Of a stretch of DNA of 35,804 bases, positions 1-9,226 are shown in pieces. Location: NCBI RefSeq assembly GCF_041521385.1, contig NZ_CP168006.1, positions 2,320,126 to 2,355,929 of the forward strand. The letters run 5' to 3'. Position 1 is the first letter of the stretch. Each line of letters opens with the position of its first letter. The notes under the pieces were generated by a model. The model was given only the letters and a program-made list of their open reading frames with translations, did no database searches and was not told the origin of the DNA. This DNA comes from Alcaligenes faecalis. GTDB taxonomy: Bacteria; Pseudomonadota; Gammaproteobacteria; Burkholderiales; Burkholderiaceae_B. The position numbers and the translations under genes are program-made.

Positions 1-490
<490 letters not shown>

Positions 491-509
491 GACTCGATAG
501 GTCCGAGTC
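491..509 (+). terminator. Possible weak terminator of the CobW-type gene
   Basis: Directly after the stop codon, GACTCG (491-496) and CGAGTC (504-509) form a 6-bp stem with a 7-nt loop, followed by the pyrimidine-rich stretch TCTCTCTT. The tail is not a clean T run, so this is a modest candidate. Confidence 0.35.
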
Positions 510-613
510 TCTCTTGATCGGATTTTCTTGAGTCGCCGGGAGCGTGATGGAGCAGGGTCTCTACGTCATCTGAACAGACTATCCACCGCTACGATAGACA
601 GCGCCGCCAGCCG

Positions 614-640
614 AAAAAAAGGACGCCGTAGCGTCCTTTT
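614..640 (-). terminator. Rho-independent terminator (bidirectional)
   Basis: GGACGC (621-626), loop CGTA and GCGTCC (631-636) make a perfect 6-bp stem. It is flanked by A7 on the left and T4 on the right, so it can work on both strands. The longer T tract falls on the minus strand, just beyond the stop of the Bug protein gene at 665. Confidence 0.85.
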
Positions 641-664
641 CAAAAGCCGTTGGGCTCACAGGTT

Positions 665-1642
665 TTATTGGGGCTCGACGCCCACTTTCTTGAACAGGGC
701 GGCCCATTGGGGCACTTGTTGCTCCACCTTGGCCTGCAAGGCGGTCGGGTTGGCTTCTTTGTCCAGGACCGTCGCTCCCAGGGTGGCCATGCGGTTCTGG
801 AAGTCCTTGTCGGCCAGGCCGGTCTGCAAGGCTTTCACCAAGGTATCCACGACAGGCTGGGGCGTGTCTTTCGGTGCCCACATACCGTGCCAGATACCGA
901 TTTCAAAGTCCTTGAAACCGGACTCCTGCATGGTGGGGACATCCGGTAAGGTTGGGACGCGTTGTGGGCTGGTGACGGCATAGACCTTCACTTTGCCCGA
1001 TTTGATTTGCTGGGTGGTGTTGGTGGTTTGGTCACACATGACGTCCACCTGCTTGCCCATCAAATCCGCAATCGCCGGGGCGGTACCTTTGTAGGGGACC
1101 GTCAGCAGCTCGATACCCAGTGCTTCGGTGAGCATGGTGCCGCACAGATGGCTGGCGGCACCAATTCCGGCGTTGGCCAGGGAAACCTTGTCCTGGTTGT
1201 CCTTCAAGTACTGCACCAGTTCCTGAATGTTGTTGGGCGGGAAATCCTCGCGGGCAATGATGGTCATGGGAACGTCAACCACCAGACCGATGGGGGACAT
1301 ACCATTGATGGCGTCGTAGCCAGGTTTTTTGTACAGCGAAGGAGCGGTGGAAAAGCCGATGTGCATCAGCAGTATGTTGTAGCCGTCCGGTTTGGCACGG
1401 GCGACCTGGGAGGTGCCAATGGAGCCTCCGGCACCGCCCTTGTTCTCGACCACAATGGTTTCAGCCAAGGCTGGGCGCATGGCTTCGGCTAGCGCGCGTG
1501 CCACGTTGTCCGTGGGGCCGCCCGCCGCAAAAGGCACCACCATATTGACGGGGTGGTCCGGATAACCGGCTGCCTGTGCGGTAACCGAGCAGGCCAAGGC
1601 CGTGCCCAGACTGACAAACAGCTTGTTTAATGCAACAGCCAT
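665..1642 (-). CDS. Bug/TctC family periplasmic solute-binding protein
   Basis: This 325-residue protein belongs to the Bug (Bordetella uptake gene)/TctC family, whose members bind small organic acids, amides or aromatic acids in the periplasm. Residues 1-24 form a signal peptide with a probable AQA-AGYP cleavage. The mature start with P-V-x-M-V-V-P-F-A-A-G-G-P-T-D is the typical first ligand-loop signature; GGAGGSIGTSQVARAKPDGY and the late PDVPTMQESGF are other family landmarks. Length is normal. The ATG at 1642 is preceded by a perfect AGGAGG. No TctA or TctB membrane subunits are nearby, which is common for these orphan binding proteins in Burkholderiales. It stands alone between two terminators; the ligand cannot be read from sequence. 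Confidence 0.93.
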   Translation of the reverse strand: MAVALNKLFVSLGTALACSVTAQAAGYPDHPVNMVVPFAAGGPTDNVARALAEAMRPALAETIVVENKGGAGGSIGTSQVARAKPDGYNILLMHIGFSTAPSLYKKPGYDAINGMSPIGLVVDVPMTIIAREDFPPNNIQELVQYLKDNQDKVSLANAGIGAASHLCGTMLTEALGIELLTVPYKGTAPAIADLMGKQVDVMCDQTTNTTQQIKSGKVKVYAVTSPQRVPTLPDVPTMQESGFKDFEIGIWHGMWAPKDTPQPVVDTLVKALQTGLADKDFQNRMATLGATVLDKEANPTALQAKVEQQVPQWAALFKKVGVEPQ

Positions 1643-1812
1643 AATGCCTCCTTGATAAGGATTGCTTATTCTTTTGGGAGCTACTTGGGTCCGGTCGCTC
1701 TGTGTTGCGAAGCGTTGCAGGAGTGGCTTTATTCTACTGAGGGCAGACGTGTTTCTTGTTCAGGTCTAACCCTAGTAAGGGGCTGAAATGGGCTAGGGGA
1801 ATATACCGGGAT

Positions 1813-1851
1813 AAAAGAGGAAGCAAGCCGTGGCCAAAGCACACGGCTTGC
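1813..1851 (-). terminator. Rho-independent terminator of the ABM-MFS gene
   Basis: GCAAGCCGTG (1823-1832) and CACGGCTTGC (1842-1851) form a perfect 10-bp stem with a 9-nt loop. On the minus strand it is followed by a T-rich tail (TTCCTCTTTTAT). It sits just downstream of the MFS stop at 1864. Confidence 0.72.
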
Positions 1852-1863
1852 CAGAGTGAGGGG

Positions 1864-3384
1864 TCAGGTAGAGGCTGGTTTATGCAGGACCGGCGTCAAG
1901 TAGGCGATGATGGAAATCGTCAGCGCAGCCGTGGCGACCAGGCTACAAAAGATCATCAGCCCCTGGTCCAGTCCCAAGTGGTCGGCCAGCCAGCCCAGGC
2001 CCAAAATAGGCAGGATGGCACCCAGATAGCCGGTGATCAGGTAGGTGGACGTCAGGCCGGCCCGCTGGTGCGGGGGCGAGACGCGCTGCACGATGGACAT
2101 GCCGCCGTACATGCACAGGCCGTGGCCAAAGGCGGTCAGCAGTACACACACAATGAACAGCAGCGAGGAACTGGCCCACAGATTGATCAGCAAGGCGATA
2201 CAGGCCAGGGTGAAGGACAGCAGTCCCACGATGACACTGCGCTTGGCTGGCCAGCGGCGGATCAGCAACTGGAAACCCGAGGACAGAAATAGAATAATCC
2301 CGATGGAAAAGCCGCTGGTGGCCGGGCCGTGCCAAGGCACCATCTGCTCCATGAAGCTGGGCGCCAGAGAGGCAAACAGACTGAACATGGCAAAGGCGCA
2401 ACAGGCGGACAGGCAGCCAATCAGATAGGGGCGTCGTAAATGGGGGGCCGGCAGTGTCAGGCGCGGCATCCAGGTGCGCCAGCTAGTTTTTTGCGGCACA
2501 GGCTGTTTGCTGGCAATGGGCCTGATTTGAAACAGGGCATAGATGGCCAGTATGCCCAGAACCATGGAGGGGATATAGCTGGAGAACAGCGGGTTCGGTA
2601 TCCATTGTGCGATCAGGCCACCCACCACCGGGCCCAGGCCAAAGCCAAAGGCCAGCATCAGCGAGGTGGTGGCCGCAGCGCGTTGCACATCTCCGCCCCG
2701 GTTAAATTGCCCCAGACCGATGGAGGCTGAGGTCACAATCATGCTTGAGGCCATCCCGATCATGATGCGGCTGAACACAAAGCTGCCTACATCCCAGGCA
2801 AAGGCGGACAGGGTCACGCCGCTGGTGACCAGAATCAGGCCGGTACGCAGCACGGGCATAAAGCCCTTCATGTCGCTTAAGCGGCCCAGAAACAGCAGGC
2901 CAGTCAAACCGGAGGCCATATAGGCCACGTATAGTTGGGTGATGTGACTGGCATTCAAGTCCCAGCGGTCCTGGTAGAGCGGATACAGTGGGCTGGCCAG
3001 CGCCGTACCCATTACCCCGATACACATGGCAATACTGATCCACACATAAGGGTCCCACTTGCCTTTCTTGCACGCCGGGCGTGCAGCCGCAGGCTGGTCA
3101 ACACCCGCTGGCTGGGCCGGATGGTTCAGGTTTGGTTCGAGCCGTGCTGTTTGCAGGGTCTGGGCGGGGGCGCTGGCGTGAAAGTCCTTGCAGCTTTGGG
3201 AATCTCGCCAGCTTTCATGCAGCACCCATTGTCCTGGGGGCGGGTCTTTGCGCAATACATCGAAGCGTAAACAGGCGCTGTTGGCTCGAGCTTGTTCAGC
3301 CAGCGCGTCCGTATATGCGTCCTGTGCCTGAGGATCCAGATCGGTGAAATGGTAGTGTGTAGTACGAAAGTACGTATCGCCCAT
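1864..3384 (-). CDS. MFS transporter with N-terminal ABM-like domain
   Basis: The protein has two parts. Residues about 5-85 look like an antibiotic biosynthesis monooxygenase (ABM) ferredoxin-like domain: CLRFDVLRKDPPPGQWVLHESWRD followed by a conserved Phe-His pair. From about residue 105 there are about 12 hydrophobic segments of a major facilitator transporter, with GRLSDMKG between TM2 and TM3 as the usual MFS loop motif. Stand-alone ABM proteins oxidise quinones and polyketides or act as small dimeric stress proteins; MFS proteins export drugs or take up small solutes. A start at ATG 3384 is preferred over TTG 3393 because AAGGA sits about ten bases upstream of the ATG and almost touches the TTG. 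The fusion suggests that the soluble domain senses or modifies the transported compound; the substrate is unknown. Confidence 0.8.
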   Translation of the reverse strand: MGDTYFRTTHYHFTDLDPQAQDAYTDALAEQARANSACLRFDVLRKDPPPGQWVLHESWRDSQSCKDFHASAPAQTLQTARLEPNLNHPAQPAGVDQPAAARPACKKGKWDPYVWISIAMCIGVMGTALASPLYPLYQDRWDLNASHITQLYVAYMASGLTGLLFLGRLSDMKGFMPVLRTGLILVTSGVTLSAFAWDVGSFVFSRIMIGMASSMIVTSASIGLGQFNRGGDVQRAAATTSLMLAFGFGLGPVVGGLIAQWIPNPLFSSYIPSMVLGILAIYALFQIRPIASKQPVPQKTSWRTWMPRLTLPAPHLRRPYLIGCLSACCAFAMFSLFASLAPSFMEQMVPWHGPATSGFSIGIILFLSSGFQLLIRRWPAKRSVIVGLLSFTLACIALLINLWASSSLLFIVCVLLTAFGHGLCMYGGMSIVQRVSPPHQRAGLTSTYLITGYLGAILPILGLGWLADHLGLDQGLMIFCSLVATAALTISIIAYLTPVLHKPAST

Positions 3385-3468
3385 GCGACGCAATCCTTGA
3401 CAGCGAAATCATTCGGGACCATCAAGGATACTCTTTCGTGCCTGTACTTACATGGCAAATAGCTGACA

Positions 3469-4170
3469 CTAGGCTTGCTGGCGTAAATCCAGATGTATAT
3501 CAGCCACACGCAAAATTTCGGCGTCGTGATCCGGATCACGCCACGTGTCCTGACAGGCCATCTGGTGCCAGCGTTGCATGGAGGGTAGCTCCAACAAGCG
3601 ACTGATGTAGGTTTGGCATGTTTCATCCAGCTTCAGACCATAGGTTTGCAGGCGAAATACAACGGGGGCGTAAAAGGCATCGACGGCACTGAATCGCTCG
3701 CCGGCCAGGAAGGGCCCCCCAAAACGGTTCAAACCTTCTTGCCAGATGGCTTGCAGGCGCTCCAGCTCACCTTGCAGGCGCATATCGTGTTGATGGTGAT
3801 GGGCCCGTACGGCAACGGCAAAGGGGCACAGACTTCGTAGCGAGGAGAAATTGGCGTGCATTTCCGCACTGGCACTGCGAGCCCAGGCGCGTGCGACGGG
3901 GTCAATCGGCCAGACGCCGGGGTGTTGTTCGGCCAGATATTCCGTAATGGCCAGGCTGTCCCAAATAATTTGCCCATTGGTATGCAGCACAGGGACCTGG
4001 CCCGCCGGGGCCATGTCGTGAAAGGCCACACTGCTAAAGGGAGGGCCAAAGTTGAACCAGTGCACGTTAAAACTCATGCCCAAGTGGCTCATTAATAACC
4101 AGGGGCGCAAAGACCAGGACGAATAATGGGGATTGCCCAGGACAAGGGTATAGTTTCTGGAGGCTTGCAT
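3469..4170 (-). CDS. Glutathione S-transferase family protein
   Basis: At 233 residues the protein has the usual GST length. The N-terminal thioredoxin-like half begins with a beta strand and the motif NPHYSSWSLRPWLLM, where the Ser of SSWS is the likely glutathione-activating residue. It continues to GQVPVLHTNGQIIWDSLAITEYLAE, the cis-Pro and glutathione gamma-glutamyl binding region. The C-terminal half is alpha-helical with the N-capping-box segment FSAVDAFYAPVVFRLQTY. It is a cytoplasmic detoxification or isomerisation enzyme with unknown substrate. It diverges from the 5'-nucleotidase and has a poor ribosome binding site. The zeta-class signature SSCS of maleylpyruvate isomerases is not present, so it should not be assigned to the gentisate-type pathway. 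Confidence 0.88.
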   Translation of the reverse strand: MQASRNYTLVLGNPHYSSWSLRPWLLMSHLGMSFNVHWFNFGPPFSSVAFHDMAPAGQVPVLHTNGQIIWDSLAITEYLAEQHPGVWPIDPVARAWARSASAEMHANFSSLRSLCPFAVAVRAHHHQHDMRLQGELERLQAIWQEGLNRFGGPFLAGERFSAVDAFYAPVVFRLQTYGLKLDETCQTYISRLLELPSMQRWHQMACQDTWRDPDHDAEILRVADIHLDLRQQA

Positions 4171-4241
4171 AGTGGCACGGATTCACGAAGGGGATGGTGT
4201 TTGCACTGTAGTAGGCTTTGATCTGCTTGGGTAGTACCGGC

Positions 4242-4274
4242 ACCGTCTTGCCGTTTTGGTCGACGGTTTTTTTT
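4242..4274 (+). terminator. Terminator-like hairpin in the 5'-nucleotidase leader
   Basis: ACCGTC (4242-4247) and GACGGT (4262-4267) can pair around a 14-nt loop and are followed by a run of eight T. It lies only about 20 bases before the 5'-nucleotidase ATG, so it may be an attenuator or may block read-through from upstream. The stem is short. Confidence 0.4.
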
Positions 4275-4294
4275 ACTGACTTGGGGAGTCGTCC

Positions 4295-5290
4295 ATGGCG
4301 TATGACCTGGAAAAACGACTGGTCATTGGCTTGGCGTCCAGTGCTTTGTTTGATCTGAGCCAGTCTCATCAGGTCTTCCTGGAGCAAGGGGAGGCAGCCT
4401 ACCGTGATTACCAGTTGGCCCGCGAACACGAGCCTCTGAAACCGGGTGTGGCTTTTTCCTTTATACGGCGTTTGCTGGCCTTGAACGACTTGTCGCCCGA
4501 CGATCCCCTGGTGGAGGTCGTATTGCTGTCGCGTAACGATCCCAATACGGGTTTGCGGGTAATGAACTCCATCCGCCACCATGATCTGGACATTACGCGG
4601 GCGGTGTTTTTGCAAGGGGGCGATCCCAGTCCTTATATTCAGCCGCTGTCCATCAGCCTGTTCCTGTCGGCCAATCAGGAAGATGTGCACCGGGCGGTGC
4701 AGCAAGGCTATCCCGCAGGTCAGGTTCTGAACTCCTCGTATGAGGATGCCTATGACGACCAGCCTATTCGGGTGGCGTTCGATTTTGATGGGGTGATTGC
4801 GGACGACGAGTCCGAGCGCGTGTATCAGCAGGAAGGCGGCCTACCGGCCTTTTTTGAGCACGAAGTGCGTTTGGTGCAAAAGCCCCATAATCCGGGTCTT
4901 TTACAGGCGTTTTTGCTGAAGTTGGCGCATATTCAGGAAGTGGAGCAGCAGCGTCAGGCGCAGGATGCCCGCTATGTGCCGCGTTTGCGAATTGCGATTG
5001 TGACAGCACGCAATGCCCCAGCCCATGAGCGTGTTATCAATACCATTCGCAGTTGGGGCATTGAAGTCAATGAAGCCTTTTTTCTGGGTGGGATTGAAAA
5101 GCGTCGGGTGCTGGAGGTGTTGCAACCGCATATCTTTTTTGATGACCAGACCACCCACCTGATCCCCACTGCGCAGACTTTGCCCTCCGTGCATATTCCG
5201 TTTGGGGTGGTGAATCACCCACAGGTGCAGGCGGTGGAGCCGGAGAAAAAGAAAGGCCGGAAACCGGCCAAGCCGAAGTCGACGCGGTAG
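4295..5290 (+). CDS. Cytosolic 5'-nucleotidase (NT5C1-like)
   Basis: This 331-residue soluble protein resembles the bacterial members of the cytosolic 5'-nucleotidase I family (Pfam 5-nucleotidase), which dephosphorylate nucleoside monophosphates. The opening LVIGLASSALFDLSQSHQVF and the segment VEVVLLSRNDPNTGLRVMNSI are characteristic. A HAD-like acidic nucleophile motif, FDFDGV, lies at about residues 162-167; IVTARNAP supplies motif II, and FFLGGIEKRRVLEVLQPHIFFDDQ supplies the Lys and terminal Asp pair. The C terminus is a basic Lys-rich tail. GGGGAG about ten bases before ATG 4295 is a good ribosome binding site. It is monocistronic and ends before a strong hairpin. A role in nucleotide salvage is inferred from the family. 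Confidence 0.87.
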   Translation: MAYDLEKRLVIGLASSALFDLSQSHQVFLEQGEAAYRDYQLAREHEPLKPGVAFSFIRRLLALNDLSPDDPLVEVVLLSRNDPNTGLRVMNSIRHHDLDITRAVFLQGGDPSPYIQPLSISLFLSANQEDVHRAVQQGYPAGQVLNSSYEDAYDDQPIRVAFDFDGVIADDESERVYQQEGGLPAFFEHEVRLVQKPHNPGLLQAFLLKLAHIQEVEQQRQAQDARYVPRLRIAIVTARNAPAHERVINTIRSWGIEVNEAFFLGGIEKRRVLEVLQPHIFFDDQTTHLIPTAQTLPSVHIPFGVVNHPQVQAVEPEKKKGRKPAKPKSTR

Positions 5291-5451
5291 CTGCCTGCTT
5301 ATCAAAACCAGTGTCGGGATGACCCCGGACTGCTTGCCGCTTTCAGCCGGCCTTGCAACCCCGATCAAGGGCTCGGTTTGCTATCTGGCTTGTTCGGATT
5401 CAGCCCCATTTAACCCCCTTAGCTGCTTTTACTCCCTTCGTGGCACCCAAG

Positions 5452-5496
5452 ACCAAGCCGCGCACAAAGGTGGGACCCGGCGCGGCTTGGTTCTTT
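5452..5496. terminator. Bidirectional terminator between convergent genes
   Basis: ACCAAGCCGCGC (5452-5463) and GCGCGGCTTGGT (5480-5491) are a perfect 12-bp stem with a 16-nt loop, followed by TCTTT. It lies between the 5'-nucleotidase (+) and the IclR gene (-), where a shared terminator is expected. Confidence 0.75.
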
Positions 5497-5511
5497 GTGG
5501 TCCTCGTGTCC

Positions 5512-6252
5512 TTAGACTTGGGCCAGGGCGCGGCTAACGGCGCGTGCGGCGGGTTGAATCAGGCTGGCCAGGGCTTCGGGGTGGATGGCCTCAAAGCGTT
5601 CCAGGCTTCCTAGCAAGGTCAGGCTGCCGAAGATTCGTTTGGCATCGTCAAACACAGGCGCAGAAATCCCGGCGATGCCTGGGTTGATCTGCTCCTTGGT
5701 GATGCAATAACCGGCACGGCGCAGCTCTTGCATGTGAGCGGAGAAGGCTGGCCATTCCTTGCCCAGGCGCTGTACATAATCAATGTCCTGATTCTTCTCG
5801 TACAGACGGCGCAGGTGGCGGGTGGGCAGATACGCGGTGACGATACGTGCGGTAGAACTGCGGAACATATCCATGGTTCGGCCACGGCCAAACAGCAGCT
5901 CGAAACGCCCCGGCCCGGTTTCCTGATGGGTGGTCAAGATGCGTTCGCCGTACTGCTGGCCGATCAGCACGTCCAGCCCGGTTTGCTCGACCAGCGAGCG
6001 CAACAGGGGACGACAGCGGCTGACCAGTGGATCAAATTCGCGGATCAGCAAATCCATTTCTATAAACCGTGGCCCAGGGGCGTAGCCTTCTGGGCTGCGG
6101 ATCAACAGGCCACTATTGCAGAGCTCTTTCAGATAGCGATAGGTGGTGGCGGGAGGGTAGCTCAGGCGAGTGCAGATGGTCTCCACATCCAGCACCGGCG
6201 TGTGTGCACCGTACAAGTCCAAAATTTGCAGCATGCGTCTTAGACTATTCAT
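5512..6252 (-). CDS. IclR family transcriptional regulator
   Basis: This is a 246-residue protein with the standard IclR layout. Residues about 3-60 form an N-terminal winged helix (RMLQILDLYGAHTPVLDVETICTRL, then PPATTYRYLKELCNSGLL). The C-terminal effector domain from about residue 75 contains LVEQTGLDVLIGQQYGERILT and the GIAGISAPVFD signature. IclR proteins bind aromatic or small organic acid effectors. ATG 6252 is preceded by GAGGG. It is divergently transcribed from the sulfatase and Bug genes with about 250 bp between them, so it most likely controls that pair, and perhaps itself. Confidence 0.93.
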   Translation of the reverse strand: MNSLRRMLQILDLYGAHTPVLDVETICTRLSYPPATTYRYLKELCNSGLLIRSPEGYAPGPRFIEMDLLIREFDPLVSRCRPLLRSLVEQTGLDVLIGQQYGERILTTHQETGPGRFELLFGRGRTMDMFRSSTARIVTAYLPTRHLRRLYEKNQDIDYVQRLGKEWPAFSAHMQELRRAGYCITKEQINPGIAGISAPVFDDAKRIFGSLTLLGSLERFEAIHPEALASLIQPAARAVSRALAQV

Positions 6253-6504
6253 GTGCCCTCGTAAGAACGGAGTTGTTGATTCACTATTCTAACCACGCTC
6301 TGGCCTGTCAGTGGAGAGCAACAGCAAGCCTTGCTCTGCTCTACTGGTTTATACCTAAACTATCAGATTATCCGGAAATTTTTATCAGACTGCGGTAATA
6401 ATTGGGAGCATAAGCGGGTCTGTTATGTATTTGCTTACACATGGCCTACTCTTTTTGTGACGCTGGGCACCTTACGGTCCCGGCCCCGGTTTGACGAGGT
6501 GGAC
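6253..6504. promoter_or_regulatory. Divergent control region, IclR versus sulfatase
   Basis: This 252-bp spacer must hold both promoters. It is AT-rich around 6340-6415, with a possible dyad made of ATTATCC (6365-6371) and GGTAATAAT (6394-6402), which is imperfect. I could not settle on a clear operator or -35/-10 pair. Confidence 0.4.
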
Positions 6505-8100
6505 ATGGATCAGGCACAGCACAGTCAGGTGTCGTTGGAAATTAAAAATGTACTGTTCATCATGTGTGATCAGTTACGCGCGGATCACCTGTCCTGTTAT
6601 CGCCCTGGTGGCGCATTAAAGACGCCGAATCTGGATCGCCTGGCGGCGATGGGTGTGCGTTTTGATCGCGCCTATGTGAACTCGGCCGTCTGTGGCCCGT
6701 CACGCGCCTCGTACTACACTGGTCGGTATCCCTTGTCGCATCGGGTTACCTGGAACCGTGTCCCGCATCCCATCGACGAGCTGTATCTGGGCGATTATCT
6801 GGCCCAGTCGGGCAGGGACTGCCACCTGTTGGGCAAGACGCATCATGTACCGGACCCAGCGGGAGCCAATGCGCGTCGTTTTCAGGTTCAGCCCGAGGCC
6901 GCCGAGCGGTTCTGGCAAGGTGGTTTTACCGCGATTGAGCGTTATGACGGCCATTTTGAAATGGGCCCGGATAGCGAGTATCGCCAGTATTTGCAGGCCC
7001 AGGGTTACGACAGCGAGCGCCCCTGGGAGGACTATGTCATAGGTAGCCAGGACGCCCAGGGGCAGTTTGCGTCCGGCTGGTACATGCGCAATGCCAGCCT
7101 GCCCGCACGGGTACAGGCACAGGACTCCGAAACCGCGTACTTTACCCAGCGGGCCATGGATTTCATCACGGCCAAAGGCGAAGAGCCCTGGGCCTTGCAC
7201 CTGTCTTTCATTAAACCGCACTGGCCTTATAAGGCCCCGGCGCCCTACCACGACTGTTTCGGCCCGGAAGACGCCTGTACGCCCTTGCGTGCGGAGCACG
7301 AGCGCCAGAATGCACATCCGGTGCATGCGGCCTATCAGCAGCACGAAGAGTCTCAGTCTTTTGCCCAGGACGAGGTCTGGCGCACGATCAAGCCTGTCTA
7401 TATGGGCTTGGTCCAACAGATTGACGATGAAGTCGGCCGTTTGCTGGACATGCTCGAGCAGCAAGACCGCTTGAAAGACACCCTGATCATTTTCAGCTCC
7501 GATCATGGCGATTTGCTGGGCGACCATTGGTTGGGCGAGAAAGAGTACTTCTTTGAAAACGCCATTCGCGTTCCGCTGATCGTGGTGGATCCACGATCCT
7601 CAGCGAATGCCACACGCGGCCAAAGCAGCGATGCCTTTGTGGAGTGTGTGGATGTTACCCCTACGATTCTGGATGCCTTGCACCTGCCTGCCCAGGAGCA
7701 TCGGGTGGAAGGCCGTTCCCTGGTTCCGCTGTTGCACGGCCAGTCGGACTGGGCGCGTGAGTACACCGTGGCCAGTCTGGATTATGCGTATCGGGAAGCC
7801 CGCCAGATTCTGGGACGTGGTGTGGATGAATGCCGGGGTTTGATGCTGCGCGATGGTGACTATAAATACATGCACTGGCAGGGTTATCGGCCACAACTGT
7901 TCGATTTGAGGCAAGACCCTGATGAGCTGCACGATCTGGGCGCAGACCCAGCGTATGCAGCGGTTTGTCGGCGCATGAAAGAAGGCCTGCTGGACTGGCA
8001 TGACACTCTGAAAGGGCGTGCCAGCGAGAGCTGGGCCGCGGTAGAGGATCGTACCAATGCGCACGAGCGCATGATGAATATCTTGATTGGACGATGGTAA
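6505..8100 (+). CDS. Type I sulfatase / phosphonate monoester hydrolase family
   Basis: The 532-residue enzyme belongs to the alkaline-phosphatase-like sulfatase superfamily. The N terminus NVLFIMCDQLRADHLSCY carries the first metal-binding Asp. CGPSRASYYTGRYP (Cys63) matches the C-x-P-S-R sulfatase signature, in which Cys is converted to formylglycine. FSSDHGDLLGDHWLGEKEYFFENAIRVPLIV supplies the later Asp-His metal ligands. The family hydrolyses sulfate esters, and some members cleave phosphonate monoesters or phosphodiesters. No signal peptide is seen from ATG 6505, which has GAGGTGG in front of it; upstream in-frame starts would add 58 unrelated residues and are not favoured. It lies 62 bp upstream of a Bug binding protein, probably in one operon under the IclR regulator, which suggests uptake and desulfation of an organic sulfate. 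Formylglycine formation would need an activating enzyme encoded elsewhere. Confidence 0.9.
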   Translation: MDQAQHSQVSLEIKNVLFIMCDQLRADHLSCYRPGGALKTPNLDRLAAMGVRFDRAYVNSAVCGPSRASYYTGRYPLSHRVTWNRVPHPIDELYLGDYLAQSGRDCHLLGKTHHVPDPAGANARRFQVQPEAAERFWQGGFTAIERYDGHFEMGPDSEYRQYLQAQGYDSERPWEDYVIGSQDAQGQFASGWYMRNASLPARVQAQDSETAYFTQRAMDFITAKGEEPWALHLSFIKPHWPYKAPAPYHDCFGPEDACTPLRAEHERQNAHPVHAAYQQHEESQSFAQDEVWRTIKPVYMGLVQQIDDEVGRLLDMLEQQDRLKDTLIIFSSDHGDLLGDHWLGEKEYFFENAIRVPLIVVDPRSSANATRGQSSDAFVECVDVTPTILDALHLPAQEHRVEGRSLVPLLHGQSDWAREYTVASLDYAYREARQILGRGVDECRGLMLRDGDYKYMHWQGYRPQLFDLRQDPDELHDLGADPAYAAVCRRMKEGLLDWHDTLKGRASESWAAVEDRTNAHERMMNILIGRW

Positions 8101-8162
8101 GTGTGTAGCGGGGGGCTACCAGTGGGTGGCTGGCCGCAATCAATAACGATAAGGAGTGGACA

Positions 8163-9146
8163 ATGAAGCAGCTTAAAAATACGACGCTGGCCCTGTTGGT
8201 GGCAGGGGTGGGGGCCTTGGCCCCGATGATGGCTCAGGCTGCCTGGCCGACGACGGAGCAGGTTCGTATTGTGGTTCCTTACCCACCCGGCACCGAGCCT
8301 GATATTCTGGCCCGCGACCTGGGTGTGCATCTGAACAAGGCCACCGGCAAGGTGTTTGTGATTGAAAACCGCCCAGGTGCCAATGCCATTATCGGCACTG
8401 ACAATATTGCCAAAGCCAAAGGTGACGGTTCTGCCTTGCTGATGGTGGACAGTCTGGCGGTCTCCACCAATCCCCTGCTCTACAGCAACCTGCCCTACAC
8501 GTGGGAAAAAGACTTGAAGCCGGTGACCACCGTGGCCGGTGTGAACCTGTATCTGCTGGTGCGCAATGACTTTCCCGCCAAGGACTACAAGGAGTTCATC
8601 GCCCAGGCCAAGAAAGCCAATGGGGATATCAATGTAGGCACCGGTGGGCGTGGGCATGTTACGCACCTGGGCATGGGGCTGCTGGCTCGCGAGGAAGGGG
8701 TGAACTTCACCTACATTCCTTACAAGGGGATGGCCCCGGCCACAAACGCGATTTTGGGTGGTGAGACCGATGCCATGCTGGTTGGCGGGATTTTGTCATC
8801 CCAACACGCTAATGGCGGCAAGGTGCGTGTTCTGGCAGTAGGAGCAGACGAGCGTACCGAGTTGCTGCCCAACGTGCCGACGGTGCAGGAGGCAGGCGGT
8901 CATGCCAACAGTATCCCCACGACGACCTTTGCGCTGTTTGCCCCTGGGACCACGCCGGATGACACCGTGAAGGAGATTCAGGAACAGGTCGATGCGGCCC
9001 TGAAAACGCCCGAGATGCTGGCCGCTTTCAAGAACCGTGGGTTGGCCCAGTTCTACACCACCCCGGCCCAGACGCTGGAGCGCGTGCAAAATGACTCCAA
9101 GGTCTATTCCGAGCTGATTCCTACCTTGGGCATTCAGCCTGAATAG
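8163..9146 (+). CDS. Bug/TctC family periplasmic solute-binding protein
   Basis: This 327-residue Bug protein has a signal peptide ending at about AQA-AWP (residues 1-26). The first ligand loop is IVVPYPPGTEPDILARDLG, where the usual GG-x-x-D is replaced by PGTEPD, so the binding site may differ from the other Bug protein in this window. VFVIENRPGANAIIGTDNIAKAKGDG and LLPNVPTVQEAGG are standard family blocks. AAGGAG lies before the ATG at 8163. It follows the sulfatase closely and ends at a strong terminator, so it is probably the binding partner for the sulfatase substrate or product. No transporter membrane subunits are encoded nearby. Confidence 0.92.
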   Translation: MKQLKNTTLALLVAGVGALAPMMAQAAWPTTEQVRIVVPYPPGTEPDILARDLGVHLNKATGKVFVIENRPGANAIIGTDNIAKAKGDGSALLMVDSLAVSTNPLLYSNLPYTWEKDLKPVTTVAGVNLYLLVRNDFPAKDYKEFIAQAKKANGDINVGTGGRGHVTHLGMGLLAREEGVNFTYIPYKGMAPATNAILGGETDAMLVGGILSSQHANGGKVRVLAVGADERTELLPNVPTVQEAGGHANSIPTTTFALFAPGTTPDDTVKEIQEQVDAALKTPEMLAAFKNRGLAQFYTTPAQTLERVQNDSKVYSELIPTLGIQPE

Positions 9147-9226
9147 GTGGGTTGTTTGATCGCACCCCGTGCCGGCCTGTCGGTCGGACAGGGTGTGATG
9201 AGATTCGATGGCTTGAGCAGACAAAA

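Noticed and set aside
3469..4170. GST-family protein as the missing maleylpyruvate isomerase
   Set aside because: It lacks the SSCS zeta-class signature, lies far from the catabolic island, and is transcribed alone on the other strand.
6331..6504. Longer start of the sulfatase giving 58 more residues
   Set aside because: The extra segment has no family similarity and overlaps the divergent promoter region; ATG 6505 has a good ribosome binding site.
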